Assembly (NCBI GenBank): GCA_037013495.1
Contig: CM072810.1
Location: forward strand, 110,887,398-110,951,397
Source of the DNA: Hippophae tibetana
Lineage: Eukaryota; Streptophyta; Magnoliopsida; Rosales; Elaeagnaceae
Length of the DNA: 64,000 nucleotides
Direction: 5' to 3'
Shown: positions 38,501 through 50,105 of the stretch, piece by piece
How the letters are laid out: every line of letters starts with the position of its first letter
Numbering within the stretch: position 1 is the first letter of the stretch
Position numbers and translations under genes: made by a program
The notes under the pieces: model-generated
The model's database searches: none
What the model was told of the DNA's origin: nothing
Seen by the model: the letters and a program-made list of their open reading frames with translations, nothing else

Positions 38501-40860
38501 GCAAAGCATATAATTATTTAGTTTAAATGAATTAATTTTATAATTATTAATATTTATGTATTAGAGATTTCACATTTTTTTTAAAATGTCCAAAATAATT
38601 CCAGTATTATTTGCAAACGATTACTTTAAATTTATAATTTTTGAATCAAATGTATATAGTTATCTAATATAAATACCCAATTTAATATTTTTTTTTTGCT
38701 AAAATGTTAAAAAATTAACTCACCAAAAAATTTAAAGTTATTAGTATAAATGTCAACTATATTTTTACACATTTACATCCCACATTAATTTCTAGTATAT
38801 TCAATTAATAATCGTCGGTTATAAATAGATAACAGTTTCACACAATTTAACCATGTTTCTTATTTTTTACATTTATTTAAAAATATATTTAATATTAAAA
38901 AAATAAATGTTAAAATATTTCTTACTTAACTACATTATTTAAAATATTATACATTACTTTTTATTATGTTACTATTTAACACGTACTTATAAGTAAAATA
39001 AAATATATAAAAGTAAGAATAAATAAAATAAAATTTAATTATTCTAGGTATTATGTCTTTTATTATTAAAAATGTATTTTTATGTAATTATATGTATATA
39101 AAAAAATAATATCAATATATATTGTTTCAATTAATCACAATTTCAATATTTTAAAATGTTCATTTGTACCCATAAGTATTAACTCTATGCATCATGCAAA
39201 ACAAACAATATTCAACAATTGGAGTTAACGTGCCTTGAAGTAGAGATACAAAGTGAGTCGTTCCATCTCATTTAGTGTTTTTAATTGACTCATGATACAA
39301 AATTCTCTTATTTTATTTAAATAACATCTTATTTTATTTAATTTATAATCCTAATAGGCATAACTTTAAACATATATTGTATCATTTTTTTTTATTAAAT
39401 TTATATTATAAATAATTATGTATTATATTTTCTATTATTTTTTGTATTATTACTTGTCTTATGTAACTTCATTAAATACAAATGAGATATATCAATTAAT
39501 ATCATTTTATTATTATCAAATCTCATTAAGAATTAAGTGAAACAATTTATATGCGTTTTAAAAATTAATGAATTAGACCATAAATCCCATTAATATATTA
39601 TCTCAATTTAGACATCTACTTTGAGCACATGACCTTCACCTCTGATACAATGTTAAAAGTTGTTGGAAAATCAATTTTTTAAAAAGGTCAAGATATTGAA
39701 AGAATGATAACTATATTTTTATACATTTATCCCTTTTGATGAAAAAACATTTATTTTAATAAATTATATAATTAAAAGTACTTACTTTTTATAATAACAT
39801 GACTAGTAGTACATAATTCATAAATTATGAAACTAAATTATTTATTTTAAAAAATTATGTAATTTAATATGCTTATTTGTTAAAAAATATATAAATATAT
39901 AAACAAAGTACAATTTTATTCTCATAAAAATAATTTTTTTAAAAAGTTATTGTTATAAAAATATCAATTTTTTATTTTAAAACTATTAAGAGGTTCTATT
40001 TACTATCACCCAAATAACCTTAGTAAAATTATTATTTCAATTTGATAACATAATGACCAATAAATGAGACTTATATGCTTTATTAAAAAGCAATAGACTT
40101 ATGCATCCTTCTTATATCAACTACAAAACATATGTTATCATTCACCACTTATATTAGATGTATTTTTTTAAAGTTAAAAAATTGTAATATGTGATACAAA
40201 TCCACGAAAGATGCATGATTACTATTATAGGTGGTCAAACATCAAATGTAAGAGTAGGAGCATTGCATATATAGTTTTGAGTAGATTATGGATAGATCGA
40301 TCTATTGAGAGAACACTCTATTGATCGAACATTAAAAAAAGATAGAAAAAATATCAAATTATATATTAAAAGATGTTTATTTGTTCACGTTAAAGCCTTA
40401 AATGGGCTAAATTGTTATTTAAAGAATTATGAGAAGGTTACTGTGCATAAATCTTAATATTTCTATACATAATAATATTAATAATTAATATAATAAATTT
40501 AATTATAATTTTCGATAATAGTGAGCTATAAGATCTGATGTATCATAAAATTACTATAAGTAGACTTTTTAGTATCAAGAGCAGGCTTCCTATTCTTTGG
40601 CTGCTTGAGCTAGGTTATCCTTAATATATGATCATGCTCCTTTTGATTGATGTCTTGTAAAAATTAATTGGTTCTTTTAACTTGACTTGACTTGACTCGA
40701 CTCTATATAATGACTCTCTTTCTACAATGAAAGCAACTCGATCGATACCACTGGGTCATCCTTATAAGTTATAAATACAATTGACGATTTGACGTAAACA
40801 AACAAAATACGTCGGCAATCAAAATATGTTTTTTTATTATAGAAAAAAATTGATAGACTT
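31513..40860. other. long AT-rich gene-free region
   Basis: Starts with the PPR 3' UTR. Holds an AT dinucleotide run (about 35524-35557), a 20-bp tandem pair (CTTGAATATC... at 35921 and 35941) and islands of mixed composition at 34500-34620, 36000-36110 and 38270-38510 that have no open frame. About 34920-35240 resembles 43190-43455, so both may be copies of one AT-rich MITE-like element. A CTCTGATACAATGTTAAAAG word at about 39639 resembles a copia LTR/primer-site junction. No gene is supported. Confidence 0.55.
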
Positions 40861-40864
40861 ACCT

Positions 40865-41145
40865 AGTTTAATTATAAAAATTATTTTTTAATAATTTTTA
40901 TTAAAATATTTTTATTATTTTATTAAATAATATTATATAATTAAAATACGAATATTTAATAATAATAAATATTAATTTTAATTAAATAATTTCATATTTA
41001 ATTAAATAATTTCATATTAAAATTTACTTTTTTATTATTATTATTAAATATTTATATTTTAATCAAAAATTAATAATATTTTAATAAAAAAATATAATAT
41101 ATTATTCATCCTCAATTTTTATAATTAAAAGATTAAATAATATTA
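40865..41145. mobile_element. foldback (MITE-like) element, family copy 1
   Basis: Left arm (about 40868-40985) and the reverse complement of the right arm (about 41030-41142) both read TTTAATTATAAAAATT ... TTATTAAAATATT ... GATTAAAATA-AAATATTTAATAATAATAA in order. Arms of more than 100 bp with a short centre indicate a long-TIR foldback element. Related to the element at 61095-61545. Confidence 0.6.
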
Positions 41146-43906
41146 TTTTTAATTTAAAATATAAAATATAAAATAATAAAAACAATTAATATATACCAAC
41201 TCTCTCTTTATTATATTAGAAAAATTAGATGCCTCAACTCCCATCATAGTCAATTTTCGTTATTGAAACATTGCACTCTGTTGTTTTTATTGTTGTCTTC
41301 CACTCAACAAAAGTGAATTGTTGAATGAGATTAATGGAATATATATATATATATATATATGGACCCCATTTCCTTCATATATATTCTTCAAGATCTGTTT
41401 TCCACCACCCTTGTCCCTTCCTTATTTCACCACTACACATCGGTACAAAGAAAAAATAAAAATAATAAATACCCACTAATTGAAGACTAGTAAGTATACT
41501 ATACATTCACACATTTTTTTTTTAAATTATTTTTAGTAACCAATTTTTTAAATAAATAAAGTCTTGTTTGATGTGTAAACACCAAATAGAGAAAGCCAAG
41601 AAAATCCTATTCTATGAATTACACAAGATTATGTCCCTTAAATTCCCTCCTAAATATCTTTTATTTCTTTCTTTATGAAATCATTTTTATTATAATTAAA
41701 AAAATTATATCAATTATTCAATATCCAACTATAATATTTAAATATAAGAAAGCAGAAAACAAGTTTATATACAATCCACTATAATTTGATATATTTATGT
41801 ATTTTTAAAATTAGTTAATAATTATTAATATTCAATTATTGTATAAATCTGTCACGAGGTTGAAGTTATTTATGATGGTGATCTTTAAACAACCACTATA
41901 ATATATTTACGTATTTTTAAAATTAGTTAACAGTTATTTACATATTTAATTATTGTATAAATCTTTGGTGAGATAAAATTGGTTAATGCCCCCGAGAAAT
42001 TATTAAATGCAACACTTGTATGTTTCGTATTCTTAATGTGTACATATATTTAATATACATATTTTTAAAAAATAATATTTTAAAATTTACAATAACAAAA
42101 GAAAAAATTTATATTTAATTTTTATATTTTTATTATTAAAAGATAATTTAATATATATTTTATATTAAATATTATTTTTAAATTAAATTATAATAAATGT
42201 TTTTTAATTAAATTAAATTTAATATATTTTTATTATTATAAATTTTAAATATAATATTTTTTTTAATAAATGCAAAATTTTCTGTAAAGTCAACCCAAAA
42301 ATATCTTAATTTTTCTCATCATTAAGCGCCAGGTGTCATACATGCAAGTCATCTCAACGTATTATTAATCACATTGTCACTTCACTCCTTTTTCTTTGTT
42401 ATCTGGGTGAAACTTCTACTTAACAATGTCTGGAGTGTAACGTTATCTTTGGATAATAAATTTAATTAATAATTTTTTAAATAAAATTTAGAGATAATAT
42501 AAATTATTTTAAATAAATCTAAAGCTTATGTTACTACGCGTATATACTGTTGATAATTTATATCATATTTTTATTGATTTGATTGAAGCTATAACATGAA
42601 TATACTTAAATTTGAATCAAATCTAAATTAATTTTAATAAAATAAAATTGAGTTGGATTCAAGTAATTTAGATAATCCAAAATAATTTTTTTAAAAGTAT
42701 AATATATAAATATTATAACTTACATCTTAATTTAAAAAAATTAAAAATTAATTTCTTCCTTTAAAAATTAGGTTTATTTATTTTATATTTATTAATATTT
42801 TTATTTTATAATTAATTAGTTATTATAATATAACATATCTGTTAAAGAATTATATTATCTCAATAAGATTTGTTGTTTCCTTTAGTTATTAATTTAATCT
42901 TAATTTATAATTTATTTTAAAATCTATTTATTGTAATATTATGATTTGAAATAATTAACTTTAATTATTAAATATATTTTTAAATTTATAAAAAATATAT
43001 AATTAATAATTTGATTTAATTTAAGTAAATTTAGACAACACTTTTAAGTTTAGTTTAGATTCAAACTTTCTTATGCTAGCTAAAATAAATTTAAGTTAAA
43101 TTAATTCTAACCAATTTGTCCACTACTCTCCATCGTTTATAACAGATAATATCGACAGTGTATTATAATGAAAAATGTTATATATCTTTAACGAGTAAAT
43201 AGTTTATTATTATTAAATTTTATAAATTATTAAAAAAATATTATTTAATTTTAATTTATTATTTTTATATCATTAAATTTTATAATTATTAAAAAATATC
43301 ATTAATTTTTAATTGTTAATTTTGTAACATTATTAAAATGTTATATAAATGATATTTTTGTTATATTTATAAATTATAATAATATAAAAATAAAAAAAAT
43401 TGATAATATATTTATTAAATTTAATAATATAAAAATAAAAAATATAATATTTTTGTAACAAATTTTAAATTTTTTATAAAAAAATCAATTTATTCATCTT
43501 TAATTTAAAATATAATACATGATATTACTTAATATTATGAATAAATATAATTTAATATTGAATTATATAAAATAAAAAAATTATCACGTTAATTAAAATA
43601 ATAATATATTTATATCAAAACAAAAACATACACCATGTATTACCATACTTTCACGGTATTAAAAAAAGTCAAAACATACGATTCAATTAGGAATAATATC
43701 CAACTTGCTATATCTAATTTTCTTTTCACAATTTTGACACACACCACCCACTTATATCCTACCACTTCCATAATATTAAATTTTAGGTAAAAAGAAAATG
43801 AAAAATTCATTATCTTCTTCGAAAGGGTAAAAAAACTAAAATTTTACCTCCTTTAACGAGGGATAAATAGGTAAATTGTAATCCCAATCTAAACAATTAT
43901 CCCTAT
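41146..43906. other. AT-rich spacer with a promoter-like island
   Basis: 41210-41450 is a mixed-composition stretch with an AT run (41339-41361) followed by pyrimidine-rich sequence with CCACCACCC, resembling a plant promoter and leader, but no open frame follows. 42290-42440 is a second small island. 43190-43455 is a possible MITE-like copy (TTATTATTATTAAATTTTATAA and its inverse). 43740-43906 is probably the ASPG1-like gene's 3' UTR. Confidence 0.4.
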
Positions 43907-45394
43907 TTAACATTTTCTTGGGGAAAATCCAACGCGCGAATTTGCCAAATCAAAGCTGACACGTATCCCTTGTTGTTGAACATTCCCTATGATGGACAGA
44001 GACGACCTCGTTGGAGCAAAAGCAAAACAAAACGTACCCTTTGTGTCTACCGGAATCAGATAGTTATTAGCTGGAATATCTAATGACTTCCCTCCGGAGA
44101 ACTGGAACGACACCGTCGGTACTTTCACGCTCGTCTGCGAAGACAGGTCATAACACGTGTCAAACAGATCAATGCCACTATTCGCCGGCGGCAAGTGAGT
44201 AGTCAGCTTCTTAAACGAGTCACGGAGCGGTTCGTAGACCTTAGTCTGCAAACGAGTTATGGATGTTCCCGAGTCAACTATGATCCCTCCACTTCCAGAC
44301 TCATCAATCACAAACAAGTCCGGGGAAATCGACAACGGTTGACCACCAACACTCATTCCGGTGAGTTCAACGTAATAAAATGTATCAGCTTTTGCGTTCT
44401 TCAGTAACGACGCTGTAACTGAGTCAGCTGGTGCGGCCGAGTTGAAATCGAGAGTTGAGGACGAGGCCGAATCACGGTTCACCAAACAGTAAGAAAATGA
44501 CGTCGCTTTGATCTGAGAGACTAGTGAAAGTTGGCCTCCACCAAGTCCAAGCAAACCAGCTGCTCCAACAAACAAGCCTTCGTTATCATGACCACATCCC
44601 AAAGCGACGTCGTTTAGAGAACCAGTATTTCCAAACGACACCGTATCAGTGGCGAAATCACCAACACTGAAAGATCCATCCCCGTAATTGACTTGGTACT
44701 GACAACTTTTACTACGACATCCAGACCTTTGAAGATATTTACATTGCTGAGATTCACAGGTAAGTGGTTTGTAAGTAGACGAACCCTTCGGGTCGAATAT
44801 CGGGTCGGATTGTTGGTAACAGGACTCCGAACATGGTTCGCATTGGAGCCAATTGATATCACTACCCGTATCCAAAACCATAGAGAAGGATTTCGATGGG
44901 CTACCGATTCCAAGTCGTGAGAAGTACTCGCCACTGCCTTGACTAGAACCGGAGATAATTGGTGTAGAAAGTTCTTCGGGTCGGATCTTGGTTTCCATAG
45001 GCTCAAGATCCGACTTGTTGTCGAGGGCCAGCTGCAGCTTGGTTAGGAGAGAGTTAACTCGGACTGAGTCACGATTCAATCTGGATAAGACTAAGCTCTG
45101 GTAGTCTTGGTGTTTGGAGTTTTGCAAAGCTTCCCTTGGATGTAAATCTATAGAGAAGGGAGTAACTGAAGAAGAAAAAGCTAAAGAAGAGAAGTTAGAT
45201 GGGTTGGTTTGGTGAAGTGAGTCAGTGGGTTTGAAGTAGAGGACTTGATGGGCTTGTTTGAGCGAAGCAGAGACATCTAAAATTGCAGTGGGTGGGTTGG
45301 ATTCGAATAAGGAACGAGAAAAAGCAGAAGAGAAGATAAAGAAGGTAAAGATAGAAAAAATGGTGGGGAGGGAGAAGAGAATGTTTGGAGACAT
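43907..45394 (-). CDS. ASPG1: nepenthesin-type (A1) aspartic protease, ASPG1-like
   Basis: Single uninterrupted frame of 495 aa. Residues 1-25 are a hydrophobic signal peptide, followed by a propeptide to about 150. The catalytic core begins SQGSGEYFSRLGIGSP. Catalytic Asp175 lies in VLDTGSDINW and catalytic Asp374 in IIVDSGTSITR, with the flap Tyr in YGDGS (about 237). The Cys-rich plant-specific insert after the first Asp (CEPCSESCYQQSDP to GCRSKSCQYQ) is the nepenthesin hallmark. The C-terminus SLSIIGNVQQQGIRVSFDL matches the family. It is close throughout to Arabidopsis ASPARTIC PROTEASE IN GUARD CELL 1 (about 500 aa, recalled), an ER-associated protease tied to ABA and drought response. 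Intronless, as are many of these genes. Orthology rather than close paralogy is inferred. Confidence 0.93.
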   Translation of the reverse strand: MSPNILFSLPTIFSIFTFFIFSSAFSRSLFESNPPTAILDVSASLKQAHQVLYFKPTDSLHQTNPSNFSSLAFSSSVTPFSIDLHPREALQNSKHQDYQSLVLSRLNRDSVRVNSLLTKLQLALDNKSDLEPMETKIRPEELSTPIISGSSQGSGEYFSRLGIGSPSKSFSMVLDTGSDINWLQCEPCSESCYQQSDPIFDPKGSSTYKPLTCESQQCKYLQRSGCRSKSCQYQVNYGDGSFSVGDFATDTVSFGNTGSLNDVALGCGHDNEGLFVGAAGLLGLGGGQLSLVSQIKATSFSYCLVNRDSASSSTLDFNSAAPADSVTASLLKNAKADTFYYVELTGMSVGGQPLSISPDLFVIDESGSGGIIVDSGTSITRLQTKVYEPLRDSFKKLTTHLPPANSGIDLFDTCYDLSSQTSVKVPTVSFQFSGGKSLDIPANNYLIPVDTKGTFCFAFAPTRSSLSIIGNVQQQGIRVSFDLANSRVGFSPRKC

Positions 45395-45489
45395 TGTTAG
45401 TTGGAGAGATCGAGAAGAGGTGAGAATTGAGGAAGAGATAGGGTCGTGTTGTGTTAATATTGTGGGGAATTAGAGTGAGAGCTGGCTGG

Positions 45490-45497
45490 TATTTATA
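45490..45497 (-). promoter_or_regulatory. TATA box of the ASPG1-like gene
   Basis: The minus strand reads CTATAAATACC at 45488-45498. This predicts a start near 45460 and a 5' UTR of about 65 nt (CT-rich on the coding strand) before the ATG at 45394. A foldback element begins only about 90 bp upstream. Confidence 0.7.
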
Positions 45498-45584
45498 GGA
45501 GTTTTGGCTTTATTTAGACAATAGCTGAGAGTGAGAGAGAATTTTGGGTATACGTTGGAAAAAGGAAAAAGTATGCTAATCAGA

Positions 45585-45945
45585 TATAAATTATAAATTA
45601 TGATTAAAAATGTATAAAAAATTATTAATTTTTAAGTAATATTATAAGTTTATTAATTATTAAAAAATATATTAAAACTTTAAAATTTTAAAAATATGTT
45701 AAAAATAGAGTACATGAATATATATATATTTTAAAATTTTATATATTTTTTAAATGAATTTCAACTCAAAAATAAAAAATTTGAATAAATTTTTATAACA
45801 ATTAAAAAAATATGTATATTTGTGTTTACGTGTTTCATTTTTAAATTTTTTTAAAATTTTGAAATTTTGGTGTATTTTTAAATAGTTAACTTCACGAGTT
45901 TAATAGACTTTTATACACTTTTGTCATAATTAATTGGTGATTGTT
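45585..45945. mobile_element. foldback (MITE-like) element upstream of the ASPG1-like gene
   Basis: The left end (ATTATGATTAAAAATGTATAAAA ... CTTTAAAATTTTAAAAATATGTTAAAA) matches the reverse complement of the right end (ATTATGACAAAAGTGTATAAAA ... TTTCAAAATTTTAAAAAAATTTAAAAATG) over about 100 bp. Not coding. It lies directly against the proximal promoter. Confidence 0.55.
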
Positions 45946-46453
45946 ACCCTTCATCTTTAAAAAAATAGTATTAATCAATTTTTATTTAAAAATTTAATTA
46001 ATAGTATTAAAAAATATGCATATTATTTTATTCAAAATATGTTTAAATTATAGATTTTTTGAGATATTAAGTTTCAAAAGATTAAAATTTAAAATTTAGG
46101 GGAAAAACAATTTTATTTTATACATATAATTTTTTATAATTTTATAAATATTATACTTAAAAATTTATTTGACTATAATTAAGGTGAGACAATTACTCCT
46201 CTTAATTTACAAATGTAACTACCTTTGAATTTGAGTACAGTGAGTTACTTATTAATAGCAATTCTTTATATGATAAGTTTTGGTATAACAATTAATATGA
46301 TACACAATTATTTATTAAAATAATAAAGTTTAATTTTTTTAAATATATAATTAACTATTGTATTAATTATGATAACAACACAATTTATAATAAATAAAAA
46401 TTTTAATTTATTAAAAATAAAATACTCATTTAAAGCTTGAGGTTTGTTTGTTA

Positions 46454-46657
46454 TGAATCACAATAATAATAAAAAAAGAATGACTCCATATTAATGAAAC
46501 TGAGTTTTAGCTATTAAATAACATTGTAGAAACTTTAACAAAAATAAAATAAAAATAATAATCCATGTATACATGATCTAAACTACGTTCTAACAGGAAA
46601 CCTAAATGCAAGCAAAACTACTATCAAGTAATTAGTTTATATTAGAAATCTTACACA
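46454..46657 (-). repeat. left (3') LTR of copia element 2
   Basis: Plus-strand view starts TG at 46454-46455 and ends CA at 46656-46657. The adjoining CTCCTAGCT (46658-46666) is, on the minus strand, a purine-rich tract AGCTAGGAG that overlaps the end of the coding remnant, as in other copia elements. Compared with the right LTR, internal blocks are shifted, suggesting a small duplication or deletion. Confidence 0.75.
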
Positions 46658-49600
46658 CTCCTAGCTACTTTTTAAGCTTGAGAAAGACATTTAACTTAAG
46701 TGGTTTAATCATCAAATTTATCATTTGATTTTGAGTCCCACAATGAACAAGTTTAACAACTCCATCTTTATTGCATGCAGATGTAGCTTTGTTGGTTTAG
46801 TCATGTATCCACTTATGAGACTTACAACAAACATCAAATCTGGATATGTGATGATGAGATACATATGACTTCCCATTATATCATCAATCTTAATCCCATC
46901 TTCATCCTTACACATTTTAAACCCGTAATAATTAGATTTTTCATAGAATTGCTCTCCTCCATACCAAAAAGTTTTAAAACATCTAAGACATACTATTTTT
47001 GACAAATATAAATCACATTAGACTTTTGTAACACTTTAATACCAAGAAAAAATTTATCCTTCCCAAGTTAGTCATGTTAAATTCCCTCATCATTGAACTT
47101 TTAAATTCAGACATCATAGACTCATTATCACCATTATAAATGACATCATCCATGTAAAAACTAACAATATGATCTTGCTTTCTTTGCCTAATTTTACAAA
47201 TATGCTAATTATGGCATCTTTGAAAACCTTAATTGACAAAATGAGCTTCAATGCAACTAAACAAAGCTCGTAGAGCTTTTTTAGTCCACACAAAGCTTTT
47301 TGTAACTTGTTAACTTTTTGCTCACCACTTTTCTGTTTGTATCCTCTAGGTTACTCTAAATAAACTTCTTCACCCAATTCTCTATGAAGTGAGGTAGACT
47401 TGGCATCAAGTGGATAGATTCTCCAATTTTTCTATACTGTAAAGGTAATGATCCAACAAACAGTGTCTGTTTTTGCCACTGGAGCAAACAATTATGTGTA
47501 ATCCACTCCATATTGTTGAGAATATCCCTTTGTCACTAGGTGCGCTTTGTATTTATCCACCTCACCATGCTTATTAAGTTTGGTCTTATAAATCCATTTG
47601 ACTTTTATTTTCTTGGCTTCTCCTAGTAACTTAGTCAACTTTCATGTTTTATTCTTCTTAATTGCCTTCATTTCTGCGTCCATATCCATTATTTATTTAG
47701 AGCTCTTCAATGCCTCTTCAAAACAAAAAGGATCTATAGACACAACCAATGTTATATTAACTTCATTTTTTTTCCGTTGAAAGCCCTTCTTCATTAATAT
47801 AGTCTTTTATCCAAATTAAAGGTTATCTTACTCTTCCTTCTCTTTCATCAAGAACAACTTCTCCATTTGTAAAGTTTAGAGAAGCATTCTATACTCCTTC
47901 AACTTCATCACCTCCTTCACTGTTAGCTTTATCCATAATTGCATTGCTTTCATCATCACTCCATTTTATATCCACTAACAACTACTCCTTGTAACTTTTG
48001 TCCAAATCATACTCCTTTTCTTTCTCAAAGATGAAATCCTTACTAGTTATAGTTCTTTCAGAAATAGGATTAAAAAGCTATAGACCTTAGATTCTTTACT
48101 CATACCTAAAAAAACACAATTGAAGCTTTTATTTTCCAACTTGGTCCTTTTTGCATTTGGTACATGAACATGTGATACACATTCAAACATCATATCCTAA
48201 AGTGTTCAACAAATGGCTTAACTCCACTTCATGCTTCCTTAAAAATCACATTCTTCACAGTTAGGATTGGACATCAATTTAGCACGTACAAAATCCAATT
48301 CATAGTTTTTGGGTAAAGGGTTTTTGGAATCCTCTTTTCTAAGAGCATGCTTTTGACTTTATTCATCGCAATTTGGTTCTTCCTCTTTACAACTCCATTT
48401 TTTAAGGAGTATAAATTATAGTTAGTTGTATCTTAATCCCATGTTACTTGTAAAACTCAATGAAATCTTCTAAGTTAATCCTCTATCAGTATATAAGCAC
48501 TTGATATACAAACAAGATTTTGAAAGCATTTGAAAGAGTGTAATGCCTCGAACTTCTTAATAAAAAAGTAAACTCATGCTTCCTACTGAAATCATCAATG
48601 AAGCATAAATAATGTCTTTTCTTGTTGTTATAGGTAGGAGTGATTGGACTATAAATGTCTGTATGGATGAGCTATAATCTCTATGATGCTATCCATATGT
48701 TTTTCTTTACCATCATCATGTTAGCTATGATCTCAATTTGGATGATGAGGCCTCCATATGGATGATAGATTATGCACTTTCTTGATTGAATTAGGATATC
48801 AAGCCCTATTTCCTGCAATTTTCTTACGCTCAAGAGATTTTTCTTCAACTTTGAAACATGAAAACCCTTAGTGATCACATGATTAAAACCATTCATGTGT
48901 AGCTTCACATTTTCATTTCCAAGTGCACTCATCCTGGTGTTGTTTCCTAACTTCACCATCTGCCTAAAATTGTTATTGAGCTCATAGAATAAGGCTCTAT
49001 CTTTACTCACATTATTAGAGCATTGTGAGTTTAAGAACCAAACATCTTCTCGTTTAGCTTCATTCATTTCCATATAGGACATCAAGGGTATTTCTTCATC
49101 TTCATCTAACTTTGTATAGTTGGCTTCCTTATCCTATGTTGGACATTCAACAATGATTTTGTTGAAAGCTTTTTACTTTTTATCTGTCTCTTTCTTTAAA
49201 AGAGCTTTTGTCTTTACCTCTTCCTCCAAACCTCTCTTCATAGCTTGTTCTTCTCCATTGTACTTGTGGAACTTTTGTTTATAAACCATCAATGGACTTT
49301 GTTGTTCATCGATAGATAGTTCATTTATATCCTTCGATTCCTCAATTAAACAAACTATATAGTTAAATTTGTTAGTTAAGGATCACATGATTTTTTCACA
49401 ATAGTCACATCACTCATATGATCCTTATTCACTCTCATTTTAAGAGTCTCAAATTACTTTTTGAGTGCTTTATTCGAGCATTTCCCTCATATTTTCTCTT
49501 CATTAAGTCTTAGATTTTCTTCGAGGTGTCCTTCTCAAGATGGTCTCCAGAATTGTTCTATCGATCGCTCAAATAATTCTTCAACTTCAAATTCTTTAAC

Positions 49601-49791
49601 CTTAGCTCATAAAGTCTTCTTTGTTGCACATCAATCAGAGTTGCTCTGATTTTTGGCTCTGTATAACCTATCTCTACTAGGCTCCAATATTCTTTGGACC
49701 TTAGAAATTTTTCCATAAACATGCTCCAATGATCGTAGTAACCATCAAAGCGACATATTACAGGTTGAATGAAATTTCCCTCACTCGTCAT
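46658..49791 (-). pseudogene. gag-pol remnant of copia element 2
   Basis: Gag starts at 49791 with RFDGYYDHWSMFMEKFLRSK. The protease region lies at 49050-48690, where the active-site triplet of WFLDSGCSNH is now WFLNSQCSNN, so the catalytic Asp is lost; the GAG-pre-integrase block follows (LSVRKLQEIGLDILIQ, IIYHPYGG). Integrase is at 48650-48300 (LCFIDDFSRK). RT is at 47500-47000 (MDDVIYNGDNESMMSEF). The block with SGYMTKPTKLHLHAIK at about 46800 is followed at once by the C-terminal VKLVHCGTQNQ and KPLKLNVFLKLKK of RNase H; the catalytic middle of RNase H is missing. Several stops and shifts occur. Confidence 0.85.
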
Positions 49792-49860
49792 GTCTCAATC
49801 TCTTTTTCTCTATATGCAAGTCAGTCAAAAGATTACAATTTTCTTTCTCTCGACCTAGGG

Positions 49861-49873
49861 GGTTCTAATACTA
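49861..49873 (-). other. decayed primer binding site of copia element 2
   Basis: The minus strand reads TAGTATTAGAACC. It differs from TGGTATCAGAGCC at three positions, all transitions (G to A, C to T, G to A). It lies 8 bp inside the LTR edge at 49882. Confidence 0.7.
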
Positions 49874-49881
49874 ATTTATTA

Positions 49882-50105
49882 TGAATTAGAAGATTAATAA
49901 CACAATCAAATTGGAGGAATAATTTCATATTAATGCAACTGAGTTTTGGCTATTAAATAGCGTTATAGAAACTCTAATAGAAAAACGAGAAAACAACCCA
50001 CATATACACGATCTAAACTAAGTGGTAGAGGAAAATAATCAAGTAAGTAAATAACAATCTTAACAATTAGGGTTTTATTCTAATAGAACATATAAATGCA
50101 AGCAA
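49882..50105 (-). repeat. right (5') LTR of copia element 2
   Basis: Starts TG next to the primer site and aligns with 46454-46657. The outer boundary is uncertain because the order of two short blocks (ATCAAGTAA... and ...AAATGCAAGCAA) is exchanged between the two LTRs. Confidence 0.65.

Larger units (their letters stand above)
46454..50105 (-). mobile_element. Ty1/copia LTR retrotransposon, internally deleted
   Basis: Flanked by diverged direct repeats: 46454-46657 and 49882 to about 50105. Both start TGAAT and share CATATTAATG.AACTGAGTTTT.GCTATTAAATA, TGTAGAAACT/TATAGAAACT, ACGATCTAAACTA and AAATGCAAGCAA. On the minus strand come a decayed tRNA-Met primer site, gag, protease region, integrase, RT and only the last piece of RNase H. 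At about 3.65 kb it is shorter than an intact copia element (typically 4.5-5.5 kb), so internal sequence has been lost. Confidence 0.87.

Noticed and set aside
44195..45473. Several plus- and minus-strand frames of 70-130 codons over the aspartic protease gene
   Set aside because: All overlap the 495-codon protease frame in other frames, with no family resemblance of their own.
49461..49649. Plus-strand 62-codon frame
   Set aside because: Antisense of the gag remnant of copia element 2.
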